Both the position numbers and the translations under genes were made by a program. The notes under the pieces were generated by a model. That model did not search any database. It was given only the letters and a program-made list of their open reading frames with translations, and was not told where the DNA came from. A DNA stretch of 64,000 bases from contig BSWB01000005.1 of assembly GCA_033239125.1 (NCBI GenBank), positions 52,684,993 through 52,748,992 of the forward strand. The letters are read 5' to 3'. The number at the start of each line of letters is the position of its first letter. Position 1 is the stretch's first letter. This DNA comes from Fagopyrum homotropicum (Eukaryota > Streptophyta > Magnoliopsida > Caryophyllales > Polygonaceae). Positions 23,734-35,968 of this stretch are shown piece after piece.

Positions 23734-25502
23734 TGTTCGCTCCAAACGGTGTGTGCAAGCTTTAAATTTATAACCGAGGAAATATGCTTAAAACAAGGAT
23801 GCGAACCCACAGTGTACGGATCAATTATAGTAAAAGCAAGAATTCCAGGGTGTCGATCTCAGGGACTTAGGTGAAACAAAGCAAGTGTAGGTTGTCAATA
23901 TTGCAACTAACCACAAAATCGATTAAAGCAATCAAAGGATGATACTAAAGTTAATTAAAGGAAATATGCAAATTCTAGGGATTAAAGCATTCAGTTGTGG
24001 TTCCAACTCAAGATCTCAAAATAAGCGGACAAAGCTGAGGTTTTGCAAAGGAAAGGTGCTACTAAAGTGGAATAGATCACCGGATAAGTCTCACTACTCA
24101 CAATCCCAAACCAAAGAACCTATCACCGGGTAAGTCTCATGGTACTAAGGAAAGGAATTATAATCTCAAACCAACACACCAACTAAGGGAATAGAATCAA
24201 CCTTTACCGGGTAAGTCTAAGGCTAACTCACATAGATGGAATGAAGGCACATTCAAACCCCAATAAAGGATAAACCTTTATTACCTACACTTATGATCTT
24301 TGATAAACAAACAAAGAAATTACCGGGTAAGTTTCATCCTAGGCTTGCATTGAACCAGGAAAGGTGTAATAAGAATAGGATTTGGCAAACTCTAACACTT
24401 AACTCTCATTTACGAATCCGAAAGGTCACCTCGTTCAGTCAAGTTCCACCCCGGCCGAGATGTTCATCGACTGAACGAGATGTTCTAGGGTTAAGAATAA
24501 AGACTCAAGCTTTCAGGGTCCTACTAGGATTTAAGATTATTCTATCATTGTTTTTCCCACAACCTTCAGCCAATCACCCTAGAATCGCACAAGGAAATTA
24601 GCCACTCATCATCATGAAAGCAATAATCAAATATATGGGAAGAAAATGAATATTTGAACACAAAAACCTTAAGAACAAGGCTTCAACAACTGAATCAAAT
24701 AAACAAATCAGCGTTCCTTGGATCACAAATCCAACAAGACAATCAAACAAAAGGGAATCTAAGAAAGTCTTACAAATCCCCTTAAAAAGCTACAAGCTAT
24801 GAACTTCCTTCCTTCAATCTTCAAACTTCCTTCAAAGCTTCCTTCAAATCTCCAGAAAATCTCTTAATTGATGGATGCTCTCAGCCTCTAAGCATCTAAG
24901 CATGCTTCAACTTGTGGAAAATCCAACCCTTTATATAGGAGAATTATCTTCCAAAGATAAAATATCTTAAAAAGATAATTTTCTAATAAAATATATCCAT
25001 ATCTCTAAAATAGATCTCCAAAATATATGATCTTCCTTCCAGAAATCCAGCCCAAAAATATAAGATTTCTCCTTCCAAAAATAAAAGATCTCAGCTAAAT
25101 AAAATATATCTCGCCGCGTCCAGGGTGTTCGCCTCGGTCGGGGCGCTCCTCTAGATCACCTCGGTCAAGGTGATTCTATGCTCAACCGAGGTGAATCTCA
25201 GCTGAAGGTGAAATCTCTCAAATCTGGTCCAAAGTTAATCTTCTTCATTAATTTCATGCTTCCTGAGTTATTCCTTAAGCTCCAGAATGTAGCTTCAATG
25301 ACTCCTTAGCTCCTTTAGCTCCATTTTAGTCCAAAATGTGCCATTTTACCTACGATTACAACGAAACTTGGTGTAGACCTCGATTCCCGTAAAGGTACAT
25401 GAAACGACAATATAATTACGTAATATACATTCAAACATGCAGATTATTGAAGATAAAACGTCTAAACAGGTCCCAAAATATAGACTATAATTCATGCTAT
25501 CA
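23734..25502 (-). mobile_element. 3' LTR of the Athila-like element (full length, 1769 bp)
   Basis: It starts TGTTCGCTCC and ends ATGCTATCA on the plus strand. It contains four CCGGRTAAGTYTC-type repeats (24079, 24124, 24205 and 24321) in the 430-bp segment that is missing from the other LTR. Confidence 0.9.
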
Positions 25503-27167
25503 AAATACCCCATACTTAGCCCTTGCTTGTCCCCAAGCAAGTTCCAAATCTTAGATACAAGATAGAATGTATTATAAGTCATAAAGATCAATGAAAAGTC
25601 TTTCAAAACATTTTAATTGTGTGTTATCCCTCGCACGTTTCTTGACCTCTTTTGGAAGCCTTTGAGACCTCGAGCTTGTTGATTGACTTGGTGGTTTAAA
25701 ACGTCTAAACAAGTTCCAAAATACAGACTATAATTCATGCTATCAAAATACCCCATACTTGTCCCTTGCTTATCCTCAAGCAAGTTCCAAATCTTAAGTA
25801 CAAGATAGAATGAATTATAAGTCATAAAGATCAATGAAAAGTTTTTCAAAACATTTTTAGTGGTGTGCTCCAATCATAGATCACTCTAAGAGAATGCTTC
25901 ATGGAATTTAAAATTAAAATATGCTCAAAACATTTTATAAATATAAGAAAGTTGTTCATCTTTGCATAAAATCATAGAATGCATAATAAATCATAGTTAT
26001 CGAAATTAATCATGTATAATCCAGTTTAAACCACCAAGTCAATCAACAAGCTCGAGGTCTCAAGGGCTTCCAAAAGAGGTCACGAAACGTGCGAGGGTGG
26101 GATGTATATAGGGAATGTGGTGCTAGAATCCGGAAAAAGGATCTTCACTTCACTTCACTTGCTTTGAACTTCAACATTTTCCACCAATAAGCTTTGCTTA
26201 TTTTACTTTTTACTTTACTTTTTGGGATGCATGGACAGAGGTGCACAATAACCGAATTAGCCTATGAAATCAGCAATCATCAATTTCTTGAGATGCCTCA
26301 AACCCTTGATGCACATACCATGACCCGTTAGGAATATCGCTCAATCCGACTTTGGCAAGACACAAACACCCGGCTATGTGAATGGTGCCGAGTTACTCAT
26401 CATCATGATTGACTTCCCCAAACCTATTTGTTTCTTTCTAACTTCCAGCCAACATCTCATCTTTTCTTTCACTTGCTTTTCACTTGGTTGCTTCCAAATT
26501 CCCGGATAGGTAAAGGGAGGCAAATATGTATATGAGGGGCTAAGCATGATCAAGAAGAAGAAGAGAAGAGAATGAATTGCCTTAATCATCCCAGGAAGAA
26601 AGTGAGAGAACTCATCATGTGGTGTCAACCTTCAAATTCAACATAATTTGGATAAAAACAAAGTATTAAACATGCCACAAATTTCAAACAAAGCATTTAG
26701 CAACTTAAACATATTATAAAACCTTTCAAACATATAAAGATTTCAAAACCAATCTGCAAACAAAATCTTCACTGAGGTCATATCCAAATAAGAAGCAAAA
26801 AATCATTTCGAAAATTGTCTCTGTTAAACCACCTTGGTCGAGATGTTCTAAGTCAACCGAGGTACTGTACCTCGATTGGTCAGAATCACTTCGGTCGAGG
26901 TCATAAATTTTTTTTTTCTTTAACCAGTTTTTGACGTTTTTCTCAATCAAATAACCTGTATGCATGCATGTAGTCTCAGATAAGCACATAAAGCATAAGA
27001 TCATAAATATCTAAGAGTCATCCACATAAAATCACATAAAATACATCCAAATACCCCATACTTGGGACACATTGTCCCAATGGGTCAAAATAAGTTTAGA
27101 AATAAAAGTACTCACCAGACATAAGCTGAGCTACATAATAAATAAATAAAAGAAATCCCTGCAAGCT
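25503..27167 (-). other. 3' non-coding region of the Athila element, including polypurine tract and rearrangements
   Basis: Next to the LTR the minus strand reads GTATGGGGTATTT, a plausible polypurine tract (25503-25515). The tract and first part of the LTR are duplicated (25454-25622 and 25697-25866). A 73-bp inverted repeat lies at 25628-25700 and 26025-26097. The rest is non-coding, with a GGGACA-CAT-TGTCCC hairpin near 27066. Confidence 0.75.
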
Positions 27168-28577
27168 CTAGTTCTGATCTGCTGGTGGTGGTGGTGGGTA
27201 TGGCATGTACGGATGCTGGGATGGGTCAAAAGGGTAGCCCATCATGTGCTGGAACTGGATCTCCATCATCTGGCGCTGATAGTGCTGGCTCTCCAGCATC
27301 TGGTGTGTCCAACTCTCCATCTCTCGGCGCTGGTCATCAAGGCGCTCACCGATATCAACTGTAAAAGCGGCGTAGGAGTCGATCATCTGATCGGTGAGGT
27401 CATCGATCCTCTGATGTGCTGCTGTATCTCTAAATCTGCGGACTCTGCGCCTAGCAGGACGTGGTGGTGGTGCAACTGCCTCCTCCTCAGTCTCCTCGTC
27501 GTCCAGATCGACGACTGTCACACTGGGACCGGCTGTATTCGTCCCTGTCTCCATGGCAGCACCGCCATCGTCCTCCTCATCCTCATCCTCCTACGCCTGA
27601 GCTGCTGCGTTTCTAGCGTCCTCAATGTAAGGTGTCCACGCAGTGGACCAGTATTGAGGGTCGTAGACCGAAAACTGAGACAACCACCTAATACCCTGAG
27701 GTGCAGTCTGCTCCCAAGGCCTCGCCACATATGGCGTAGTAAGTCCACGAGGAACTAGAATCCTCCTGGTGATCATCTCCTTCAGCCCTAGCGGCTTGCC
27801 AGCCGCCACTAGTGTACATGCACTCAAGTCCAGCCCCATCACTGTAGTTATGTGAGTCACTAAACCGCCACAACAAATATCCCCCTTCGCTTTAGCCTTG
27901 ATCCGGTGCAGATCCTCAGCTAGCATAGCACCGAAATCAGACACACCCCCAAAAACCATGCAAAACAAACTCAAAAGCTCCCCCTGTCTAACCTTCTGGG
28001 GCGTCTCAGTACGCGCCAGAAGTGTCTCGCTGAATATCTTGTGGGCGAGTCTAAAAGCAAGGTGGAAGATGATCCGCTCCCTGGAGTCTCCGGGTCTCCA
28101 CCTATCAACATGCTCAACTACATGAGCTATCTGTCCCCAGAACTGTCGAGCTACAACTCAAGAAGGAAAATCGGGAACTGTGGGGGTCGGGAAGCCGAAG
28201 ACATCTCTCCATTGATCCATATGTACTAAATAATTCCGGTTCAACAACCGGTACTTGATGGCCTGCTCTGCAGGCAGGTGAGTCACAAAACTCACAAACT
28301 CCAATGTAGGCTCGAGGTAGGCTAGAGCTCTGATCTCCACAAACTGCTCCAGCCCTACCATCGAGACCATCCGTCTCAAATCCTCCGCAACATATAAACA
28401 ATCAAAGGCGGAAATGTCTAAAAACCACGGCGCAACCACAAGGCGTGTACAGATGCGGTCGTAGTCGGCTCGGTGACGCTCATGTATCACCGGTATAGAA
28501 GGTCGAGAAGAAGAAGAAGAAAAAGAAGGGGAAGATCCATCTCTCAAGACAATCTGGCGATCTGACCTGGAACTCAT
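27168..28577 (-). pseudogene. Athila env-position ORF (third ORF), two in-frame stops
   Basis: A single minus-strand frame of about 469 codons starts with MSSRSDRQIVLRDG and ends with a Pro-rich tail (YPPPPPADQN). It is interrupted by stops at 28157-28155 and 27590-27588. Visible parts are a Ser-rich N-terminus, an RHRADYDRICTR helix, a region around EIRALAYLEPTLEFVS, and an acidic DLDDEETEEE stretch followed by a probable coiled coil (about 27430-27270). Its position between pol and the 3' LTR is that of the Athila env-like ORF, and its N-terminal half resembles plant-transposon ORFs of unknown function. I see no signal peptide or membrane segment, so an envelope role is not supported by sequence. 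Confidence 0.65.
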
Positions 28578-28597
28578 TCTCTCTCTCTCTCTGTCTG
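28578..28597. repeat. (CT)n tract at the start of the env-position ORF
   Basis: A short CT/GA run immediately upstream (minus strand) of the ATG at 28577. Confidence 0.85.
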
Positions 28598-29440
28598 ACA
28601 GGTTACCTCGATTGCTTGTCAGAACTCAAGAATCACCTCGGCCGAGGCGCATGTCGACTGGACCGAGGTGCGAAGCTGTTCGATTTCAACTCTCGGAATT
28701 TCAGTTCTTTTCCCCCGATTTCACTACAAATTGTTCCTAAGGGGTACTTAATCCTTTTTCAACAGAGATCTATGGCAACCAAAGCCACTAAATTCCAAAA
28801 TCCGTAAGAGAAGGAAAAGTTAGTGTTTCGACTATTTTACCCTGGATTCGGTTGATTCGAGGCGTCCTTGTTGCAAATTGTTGCTTGCAATCGGTTCCTC
28901 TAGCCTTTCCTCGCATAATGGGAGCAAGAATCGTCGAAAACGATCAAGAAACGAAGAAAACGAGATGGAGTGCGCCGCGGTCGAGGGGTGAGTTAGGAGG
29001 GAAGAGAGAGAATTCGTTTCCCTTTTTATACCCCTCGCCGATTCTGTTGTCACCTCGGTCGAGGTGGTCCCGACTAGACCGAGGTGTCTGGACCGAGGTG
29101 GAATGTTGTCAGCCCTAGTTGTCTCGGTTGCTCAAGAATCATCTCGGTCGAGGTACTGTGACTGCAACCGAGATGTGTCTCAGTCAAACTCCGTCTTCTT
29201 GATTTTTTGGACTTCTGTCCTTCCAGTGTTGCTCCGGGGTTGTATTCCTTCCTTAGAAAGTACCTGTTTTCTGTCTAGGACGCCAAAAACAAAAAAAGCA
29301 AAGCAAAAGTAACTATCTAAAGCTAGACTAAAAAAGGGAAAAGAAGGCAATATCTTGGGTTGCCTCCCAAGAAGCGCTTGGTTTAAGGTCGCTAGCTGGA
29401 CCGTACGGCACCCCTAAACATGCTGGAAGGTGTCCTCATC
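28598..29440 (-). other. Non-coding region between Athila pol and the env-position ORF
   Basis: It contains the hairpin CTTGGGAGGCAACCCAAG (minus strand, 29372-29355; stem CTTGGG/CCCAAG). From memory, a GGGAGGCAACCC motif of this kind follows pol in many plant Athila-like elements. It also contains three CTCGGYCGAG words (28637, 29054 and 29143). An integrase-coding region would be expected upstream of the hairpin but is absent. Confidence 0.7.
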
Positions 29441-31080
29441 TCATACTTCTTCTTCATCGTGGGGTGAGATAAAGAAGTCTATCAAACGTTCCAGCAAGTG
29501 CAAGTGCTCATCAGGGAATGAATCGTCTATGGGTGGTTCGTCCTTCTCGCATGAAGAGGGAGGTAGCCGGCTGAGGTGATCTGCAACAGAATTTTCAGAT
29601 CCCTTCTTATCGCGGATCTCTAGGTCAAACTCTTGAAGCAAGAGAATCCATCGAATAAGACGTGGCTTGGCATCCTTCTTAGCAAGCAAGTAACGAATAG
29701 CTGCATGGTCAGTGTAAACAATAACTTTTGCTCCTACTAAGTAAGAACGAAATTTCTCAAAAGCATATACAACCGACAATAGCTCCTTTTCGGTGGTAGC
29801 GTAGTTCAGCTGGGCTTCATCTAGCGTCTTGCTAGCATAGTAAATGGTGTTGGTCTGGCCATCTTTCTTTTGTCCAAGCACCGTTCCTACCGCCACATCA
29901 CTAGCATCACACATGATCTCAAAGGGAAAGGTCCAATCTGGAGGCTGGATAATGGGAGCGGAGATCAACGCTTCCTTAATCATATAAAATGCATCAAGAC
30001 ATTCCTGCGAAAACTCAAAAACAACATCCTTATTCAAGAGTCTAGTTAGTGGTTTAGAAATCTTCGAGAAGTCCTTGATGAATCTCCTATAGAAACCTGC
30101 ATGCCCGAGAAAACTCCGCACACCCTTAACAAAACAAGGGGGAGGAAGTTTCTCAATAGTCTCGATCTTAGCTCGATCGACCTCAATACCTCGACTGGAA
30201 ACGAGGTGTCCTAGTACGATGCCTTCATTAACCATAAAGTGACACTTCTCCCAATTCAAGACGAGATTAGTGTCTTCACATCTTTGTAGCACTAGAGAAA
30301 GGTTAGATAGGCAATCATCAAAAGAGGAACCATATACTGAAAAATCATCCATAAATACCTCCATGATCTCCTCTATGTACTCGGAAAAGATAGCCATCAT
30401 GCATCGCTGGAAGGTAGCGGGTGCATTACACAATCCAAATGGCATCCTCCTATAAGCGAATATCCCCCATGGACAAGTGAAAGTGGACTTCTCTTGATCA
30501 TCCGGATGGATAGGAATCTGAAAGAAGCCACTATAACCATCTAAATAGCAAAAATGTGAATGCTGGGCTAACCGTTCAAGCATTTGATCGATGAAGGGAA
30601 GTGGAAAATGGTCCTTCCGAGTGACCACGTTCAGCTTCCTATAATCGATGCATACCCTCTAGCCCGTGACGGTCCTAGTTGGAATTAACTCGTTGTTTTT
30701 ATTTGTTACAACGGTCATCCCTCCTTTCTTCGGAACTACATGTACTGGGCTCACCTAATTGCTGTACGAGATAGGAAATATGATACCTGCATCCAACAAC
30801 TTAAGAATTTCTTTCTTCACAACCTCTTTTATGATCGGATTTAACCGTCTTTGAGGTTCCCGTGAAGTCTTATGATCATCCTCCATTAAATTCTATGCAT
30901 GCAGAAAGAAGGCTTAATGCCAATAAGATCATCAATAGTATAACCCAAAGTCTTTCGATGCTTTCTCAGGACATGCATCAGTTTAGATAATTCAGATTCG
31001 GAGAGGGAAGCACTAACGATGACGGGATAAGTAAAATCCGGTCCAAGGAAAACATACCTCAAGTGACTAGGAAGCGGTTT
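29441..31080 (-). pseudogene. Athila reverse transcriptase and RNase H
   Basis: RT begins around 30900 and includes HVVPKKGG, the CIDYRKLN block, KDHFPLPFIDQM, LDGYSGFFQIPI, FGLCNAPATFQR and the catalytic FMDDFSVYG (about 30350). RNase H follows with CDASDVAVG, YASKTLDEAQ, TTEKELL and TDHAAIRYL, so its acidic residues are in place. Two Trp codons read TAG (30757-30755 and 30661-30659), upstream of the 395-codon open stretch at 30628-29441. After DHLSRLPP the frame ends in an unfamiliar tail (HLLERLIDFFISPHDEEEV) with no integrase HHCC or DDE region. RT and RNase H make the element's DNA copy inside cytoplasmic particles. Confidence 0.88.
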
Positions 31081-31104
31081 ATGCTCTACAACTGGGGGTG
31101 CTTT

Positions 31105-32730
31105 CTAAGGGGGATTCTTGCTTCCTTCTTCCAGTGGAGTAGATTTAGATCGGAGAACTGGACTTTCAGAACTCTCAGTTGACATCATCTCGCTTTCGAC
31201 CTCGGTCAAGGTCCAGATAGGGTGACTGAGATGTTCTTTAGTCAAGAACACCTCGCTTGGTCCAGAAAGTGCCTCGGTCGAGGTACTGCAACTGAGACCT
31301 AAACTGGAGATTCTCTTCTCCTGGATTAACCTTTCAATCTTAGCTCCTGGATCTTCTTCCAGTGCCTTCAAGCTCCGTATATCTACATCACAAGAAGCAT
31401 CTATACCTTCCTCCATTAAACTAAAACTAATAACTCTCTCAAGTGGATCATTAATAAGGATAGAGCTCACCAATTCTCTTGATTCTTCTTCATCATAGAT
31501 GTTGAAGATATCATCTCCCAGCGGCTCTCCTTTCATTGCCGCAAGCAATGCAAACTCGACTTGATCACCGCCAATGTTGAATTGCAACTTGGCGTTCTTA
31601 CAATCCATATTACAACCCGAGGTTGCTAGGAATGGTCTCCCGAGAATGATAGGAACGAGATAATCTGCGGGAATATCAAGAACAACAAAGTCTATAGGTA
31701 AATAGAAGTTACCTAACTTAACCGGGACATCTTCCAAAATGTCCACAGGATGGGTAATGGAGCGGTCCGCCATGTATAACCTTATCTTCACCGGCTTGGG
31801 CTCTCCAAGTCCGATCTTCAAACATAGCTCCAACGGAATAATGCTCACGCTGGCTCCTAGATCACACAATGCCTCACAAGTGACATCCCCAACTTGAATG
31901 GGAATGCAAAATGAGCCGGGATCTCTTAACTTGGGTGGCATCTTCTCCTTCATGATTTGAATAAGCTCCGAGGATTTAGATGTCATCCTTACTTCACCAA
32001 AGTCTTCCAGCTTCCTCTTCCTTGATAGAATTTCTTTCAAAAATTTCCCATAGGCGGGCATCCCTAGAATAGCACCAAGGAAAGGGATATTAATATGTAG
32101 TTTATTCATCAAGTCAAGGAACTTACCAAAGTGCTTGTCTAGATGTGCTCTGGCCCTTGACTGGGGGAATGGAATTGGTGGTTTATAAGCAGGAGGTGGA
32201 ACATAAACTTCAGATTTCTCCTCTGCTTTCTGTGGCTCCACCTCGGATGGTATCTCGGCCGAAGTGTTCTTCGTCTGTACCTGGACCGAGGTGTTCTTCA
32301 CTGGCATCGACCGAGGCACTGGATCTGTAGTTTTCATTCCACTCCTCGTCGTTATTGCCATGATCTGTCCCTTAGGGTTGCTCTCTGTCCTTGCTGGGAG
32401 CTTCCCTGGGTCTCTTGGCGCTTCATTCGCCTTATTAAAAAATTGTTGTTCTAAGGCTTTTTGTTCCTTCGAAAATGAAGTCATGGACGTCTCCATAGCA
32501 TTGAGCTTGATCAAGATAGCCTCCAGTACTGCATCTTTCTTTTCTGGCTGGGACGAGCTTGATCCAGGCTCTTGGCTTTTCAATGGAGTAGAAGAAGAAG
32601 AAGAAGAGAGGAAAGGATTAGAAGAGTTGTTCGAATTGGAGTTAGAGTAAGAGTTACCCGGGTTTTGATTGTTGGGCCTCCAATTATTGTTGTTGGATCC
32701 TCTATTGTTGTTGTAGTTGTTGTTCCGGGA
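31105..32730 (-). pseudogene. Athila gag C-terminus and aspartic protease
   Basis: An open stretch of 492 codons from 32583, continuous upstream with the Asn-rich tract and closed by TAG at 31107-31105. It holds a Gln/Lys-rich linker, PAYKPPIPFPQS, a domain around LHINIPFLGAI, and a retropepsin with CDLGASVSIIPL (about 31880-31835; the DLGA active site is normal for Athila) and PIILGRPFLAT. The frame continues past the stop towards RT, so Gag-Pol was probably a single reading frame, as is usual for the lineage. Confidence 0.8.
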
Positions 32731-32732
32731 AC

Positions 32733-32734
32733 CG

Positions 32735-32784
<50 letters not shown>
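32733..32784. repeat. (GTT/AAC)n microsatellite coding poly-Asn in Athila gag
   Basis: About 50 bp of GTT on the plus strand reads as AAC codons (poly-Asn) in the minus-strand gag frame; other frames give poly-Thr or poly-Val. Confidence 0.9.
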
Positions 32785-32948
32785 CCGTAACCATTATTGT
32801 TTCTTGAGCTTTGATATACTTCCTCTTCCTTCTTGGTGTGAGAAACCAAAATTTCCTTCAATTGCTTTACCTCATTCTTGAGGGAGGTGAGTTGATTATT
32901 ATTTGATGGAGCTTCTTGGAAATTAACTCTCTTAACTCCATTTTCAGC

Positions 32949-33959
32949 TCATTGGTTTGAGTACTTCTCCATGTGTAAAGCTTGTTTTTCAATGAATTCC
33001 CAAGCTTCATCAATCGGCATGTCCATGAATGTGCCGGCGGATAGTAGTTGAAGGCTGAATTGGGTAGCTCCATCCAATCCTTTGAAAGAAATCTTCAACA
33101 ACTCTATCTTTGGAATCCCATTATGTGAACAATCCAAGAGAACATCTTTAAATCTTTCCCATGACTTGGACAAACTCTCCTTGTCCTTCATGATTAATGT
33201 GTTGATCTTCCCTCTCATTTCAGCAGTTTTGGAGGGGGGAAAGAATTTTGTCAAGAACTCCGTCGTCATCTCCTCCCAAGTATTGATCTTTCCGGAGGGA
33301 AGAGACTGGTACCAAGTAAGCGCCCTGTCCTTCAAAGAAAAGTAAAAAAGCCTTAACTTGTAGTTATTATTTTCCACTCTTGAAGGTTTCAAAGTCTCCA
33401 TCAAGATCTCATAGTTTTGTAAATGTTGGTGCGGAGACTCCCTTTCTAGACCTCCAAACTGGCATTGCCGGATCATGGAAAGAACTTGCGGTCGAAGTTC
33501 ATAATCATGCTCCGCTGGATCTCCTAGGTTGACTCCTGGACGCCTCACTTGCTGGTTTGGGTCCATCGTCTGCCCTAGGGTCTGTGGAATACCTGCAAAA
33601 AGAACATCTCGGACTGGCATCCGAGGTGGAAGTATCTCGGCCGCGGAAACTGGAGCGGAGTCCTACCTCGGTCGAGGGTCTGGTCGAGGCAAGATCTGAG
33701 CTCGTAACTCATCCATATCTGTTTCAATCTCTGCAGCTCAAGTGCGATTTTCCTCTCTCTCGCGCTGCAGTTCTTCCCTAATGAGGCGCAACTGTTCCAT
33801 CGCCTCCTTAAATTCGGCCTCAAGATCGCGATCGTCTCGATTGGCCATTTTCACTTCTTTCAAGCGTCTTTTGTATGTCTTCTCTGGTTCGGGATCGTAA
33901 GGAACGATTTCCTTCCCAGCACGAGTTCTTCGCATAAACCTAAAAAGAAGAACCTGCAA
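32949..33959 (-). pseudogene. Athila gag N-terminal half (capsid region)
   Basis: The N-terminus contains RRTRAGKEIVPYDPEPEKT followed by a charged coiled-coil-like stretch (EQLRLIREELQRERE). After two stops (near 33740 and 33665) a 223-codon frame (33620-32949) carries the retrotransposon Gag core: LFYFSLKDRALTWYQSLP, TEFLTKFFPPSKTAEMR and ESLSKSWERFKDVLLDCSH. Gag builds the particle that packages element RNA. Confidence 0.82.
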
Positions 33960-34040
33960 AAGTCACTCAAGTAGAGTGGTTAGTAGCAACTGGGGCAATG
34001 GCCCCGAAAGACACCCGTAACCGGCTCGGTCTAGACCAAG

Positions 34041-34058
34041 TCCCCGGCAATGGCGCCA
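34041..34058 (-). other. Primer-binding site (tRNA-Asp type) of the Athila element
   Basis: The minus strand reads TGGCGCCATTGCCGGGGA, the primer site typical of Athila/Tat-type elements, six bases from the LTR edge at 34065. Confidence 0.92.
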
Positions 34059-34064
34059 AAAACT

Positions 34065-35398
34065 TGTTCGCTCCGAACGGTGTGTGCAAGATTTAAATTT
34101 ATAATCGAGGAAATATGCTTAAAACAAGGATGCGAACCTGCAATGTACGGATCAATTATAGTAAAGGCAAGAATTTCAGGGTGTCGATCTCAGGGACTTA
34201 GGTGAAACAAAGCAAGTGTAGGTTGTCAATATTAGGCTTGCATTGAACCAGGAAAGGTGTAATAAGAATAGGATTTGGCAAACTCTAACACTTAACTCTC
34301 AGTTACGAATCAGAAAGGTCACCTCGGTCAGTCAAGTTCCACCCCGGCCGAGATGTTCATCGACTGAACGAGATGTTCTAGTATTAAGAATAAAGACTCA
34401 AGCTTTCAGGATCCTACTGGGATTTAAGATTATTCTATCATTGTTTTTCCCACAACCTTCAGCCAATCACCCTAGAATCGCACAAGGAAATTAACCACTC
34501 ATCATCATGAAAGCAATAATCAAATATATGGGAAGAAAATGAATATTTGAACACAAAAACCTTAAGAACAAAGCTTCAACAACAGAATCAAATAAACAAA
34601 TCAGCGTTCATTGGATCACAAATCCAACAAGACAATCAAACAAAAGGGAATCTAAGAAAGTCTTACAAATCCCCTTAAAAAGCTATCACAAGCTATGAAC
34701 TTCCTTCCTTCAATCTTCAAACTTCCTTCAAAGCTTCCTTCAAAACTCCAGAAAATCCCTTAATTGTTGGATGCTCTCAGCCTCTAAGCATCTAAGCATG
34801 CTTCAACTTTTGGAAAATTCAACCCTTTAAATAGGAGAATTATCTTTCAAAGATAAAATATCTTAAAAAGATAATTTCGTAATAAAATATATCCATATCT
34901 CTAAAATAGATCTCCAAAATATATGATCTTCCTTCCAGAAATCCAGCCCAAAAATATAAGATTTCTCCTTCCAAAAATAAAAGATCTCATCCAAATAAAT
35001 TATATCTCGCCGCGTCCAGGGTGTTCGCCTCGGTCGGGGCACTCCTCTAGATCACCTCGGTCGAGGTAATTCTATGGTCAACCGAGGTGAATCTCAGCTG
35101 AAGGTGAAATCTCTCAAATCTGGTTCAAAGTTAATCTTCTTTATTAATTCCATGCTTCCTGAGTTATTCCTTAAGCTCCAGAATGTAGCTCCAATGACTC
35201 CTTAGCTCCTTTAGCTCCATTTTAGTCCAAAATGTGCCATTTTACCTACGATTACAACGAAACTTGGTGTAGACCTCGATTCCCGTAAAGGTAGATGAAA
35301 CGACAATATAATTACGTAATATACATTCAAACATGCAGATTATTGAAGATAAAACGTCTAAACAAGTTCCAAAATATAGACTATAATTCATGCTATCA
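34065..35398 (-). mobile_element. 5' LTR of the Athila-like element (1334 bp, internally deleted)
   Basis: It matches 23734-25502 but jumps from TTGTCAATATT to AGGCTTGCATTG, a loss of about 430 bp corresponding to 23904-24332. It ends ATGCTATCA followed by TSD TCTTC (35399-35403). Confidence 0.9.
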
Positions 35399-35447
35399 TC
35401 TTCCATCATTTATATAAAAACAATTCATAACCAAGGTGGAGTTATCA

Positions 35448-35463
35448 ATCTCCCCCTTGATGG
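35448..35463 (-). other. Polypurine tract of the Sirevirus-like element
   Basis: The minus strand reads CATCAAGGGGGAGAT directly before the LTR start TGATAACTCC. It primes plus-strand DNA synthesis. Confidence 0.85.
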
Positions 35464-35968
35464 AAGACAAAACAAATATCGTACCGTCATTCAATGTTAG
35501 ATATATGCATGCAAATAAATATTTTGAAAATGCAAATTGCAGTAATGTCGAATCACATCACATATAATTTCTCCCCCATTGTCTTTCCACAAGGGAGAAA
35601 AATATTTAAAGCACGAGAGTTAAATATTAAAGACCGAAAAAGTATCAAACAAAGTTTAAAACCAACCCACAAATGCTTTTGAAGGCCTTCAAATTTAGAG
35701 CAAAGAAAATTTAAAGCGCATGTCAAGGCCTTGATATCTAGTTTCAAGGCTTGAAAACAATTTCAAGCCTTTGAAATCTATTCCTAATACCATTTTGAAT
35801 TGTGATGCCCTCGTCCTTGGATATGATCATAGCACTTTTGCCTCCATCTTGTATGGGCTTCGTATAATTTTTCTCATCTTCTTGTATTCATCAACCCTGC
35901 GTTCATCCACAACATTCCTATATTTTTGCACCAAACTAAACTCCTCAATAATTAGAACGTCCGGCTCC

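Larger units (their letters stand above)
23734..35398 (-). mobile_element. Athila-like Ty3/gypsy retrotransposon, two LTRs, apparently lacking integrase
   Basis: An 11.7-kb element bounded by TSD TCTTC. Minus-strand order: 5' LTR 35398-34065, tRNA-Asp-type primer site 34058-34041, gag (33959 to about 32600), protease region ending at 31105, RT-RNase H (about 31000-29441), a pol-end hairpin (29372-29355), an env-position ORF (28577-27168), a long 3' non-coding stretch and 3' LTR 25502-23734. The LTRs look about 95 percent identical where I aligned them by eye, so it is moderately young. There is no integrase zinc finger or catalytic core: the RNase H frame ends about 60 codons after its last conserved block and is followed directly by the non-coding 3' region. 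All frames carry a few stops. Confidence 0.9.

Noticed and set aside
27213..27758. 181-codon plus-strand frame
   Set aside because: It is antisense to the Athila env-position ORF, which has the coherent minus-strand frame.
27168..28577. Calling the Athila third ORF a true envelope gene
   Set aside because: Position is env-like, but no signal peptide, transmembrane segment or cleavage site is visible.
32572..32861. Frames rich in Val or Thr around the (GTT)n tract
   Set aside because: They are other-frame readings of the poly-Asn tract in Athila gag.
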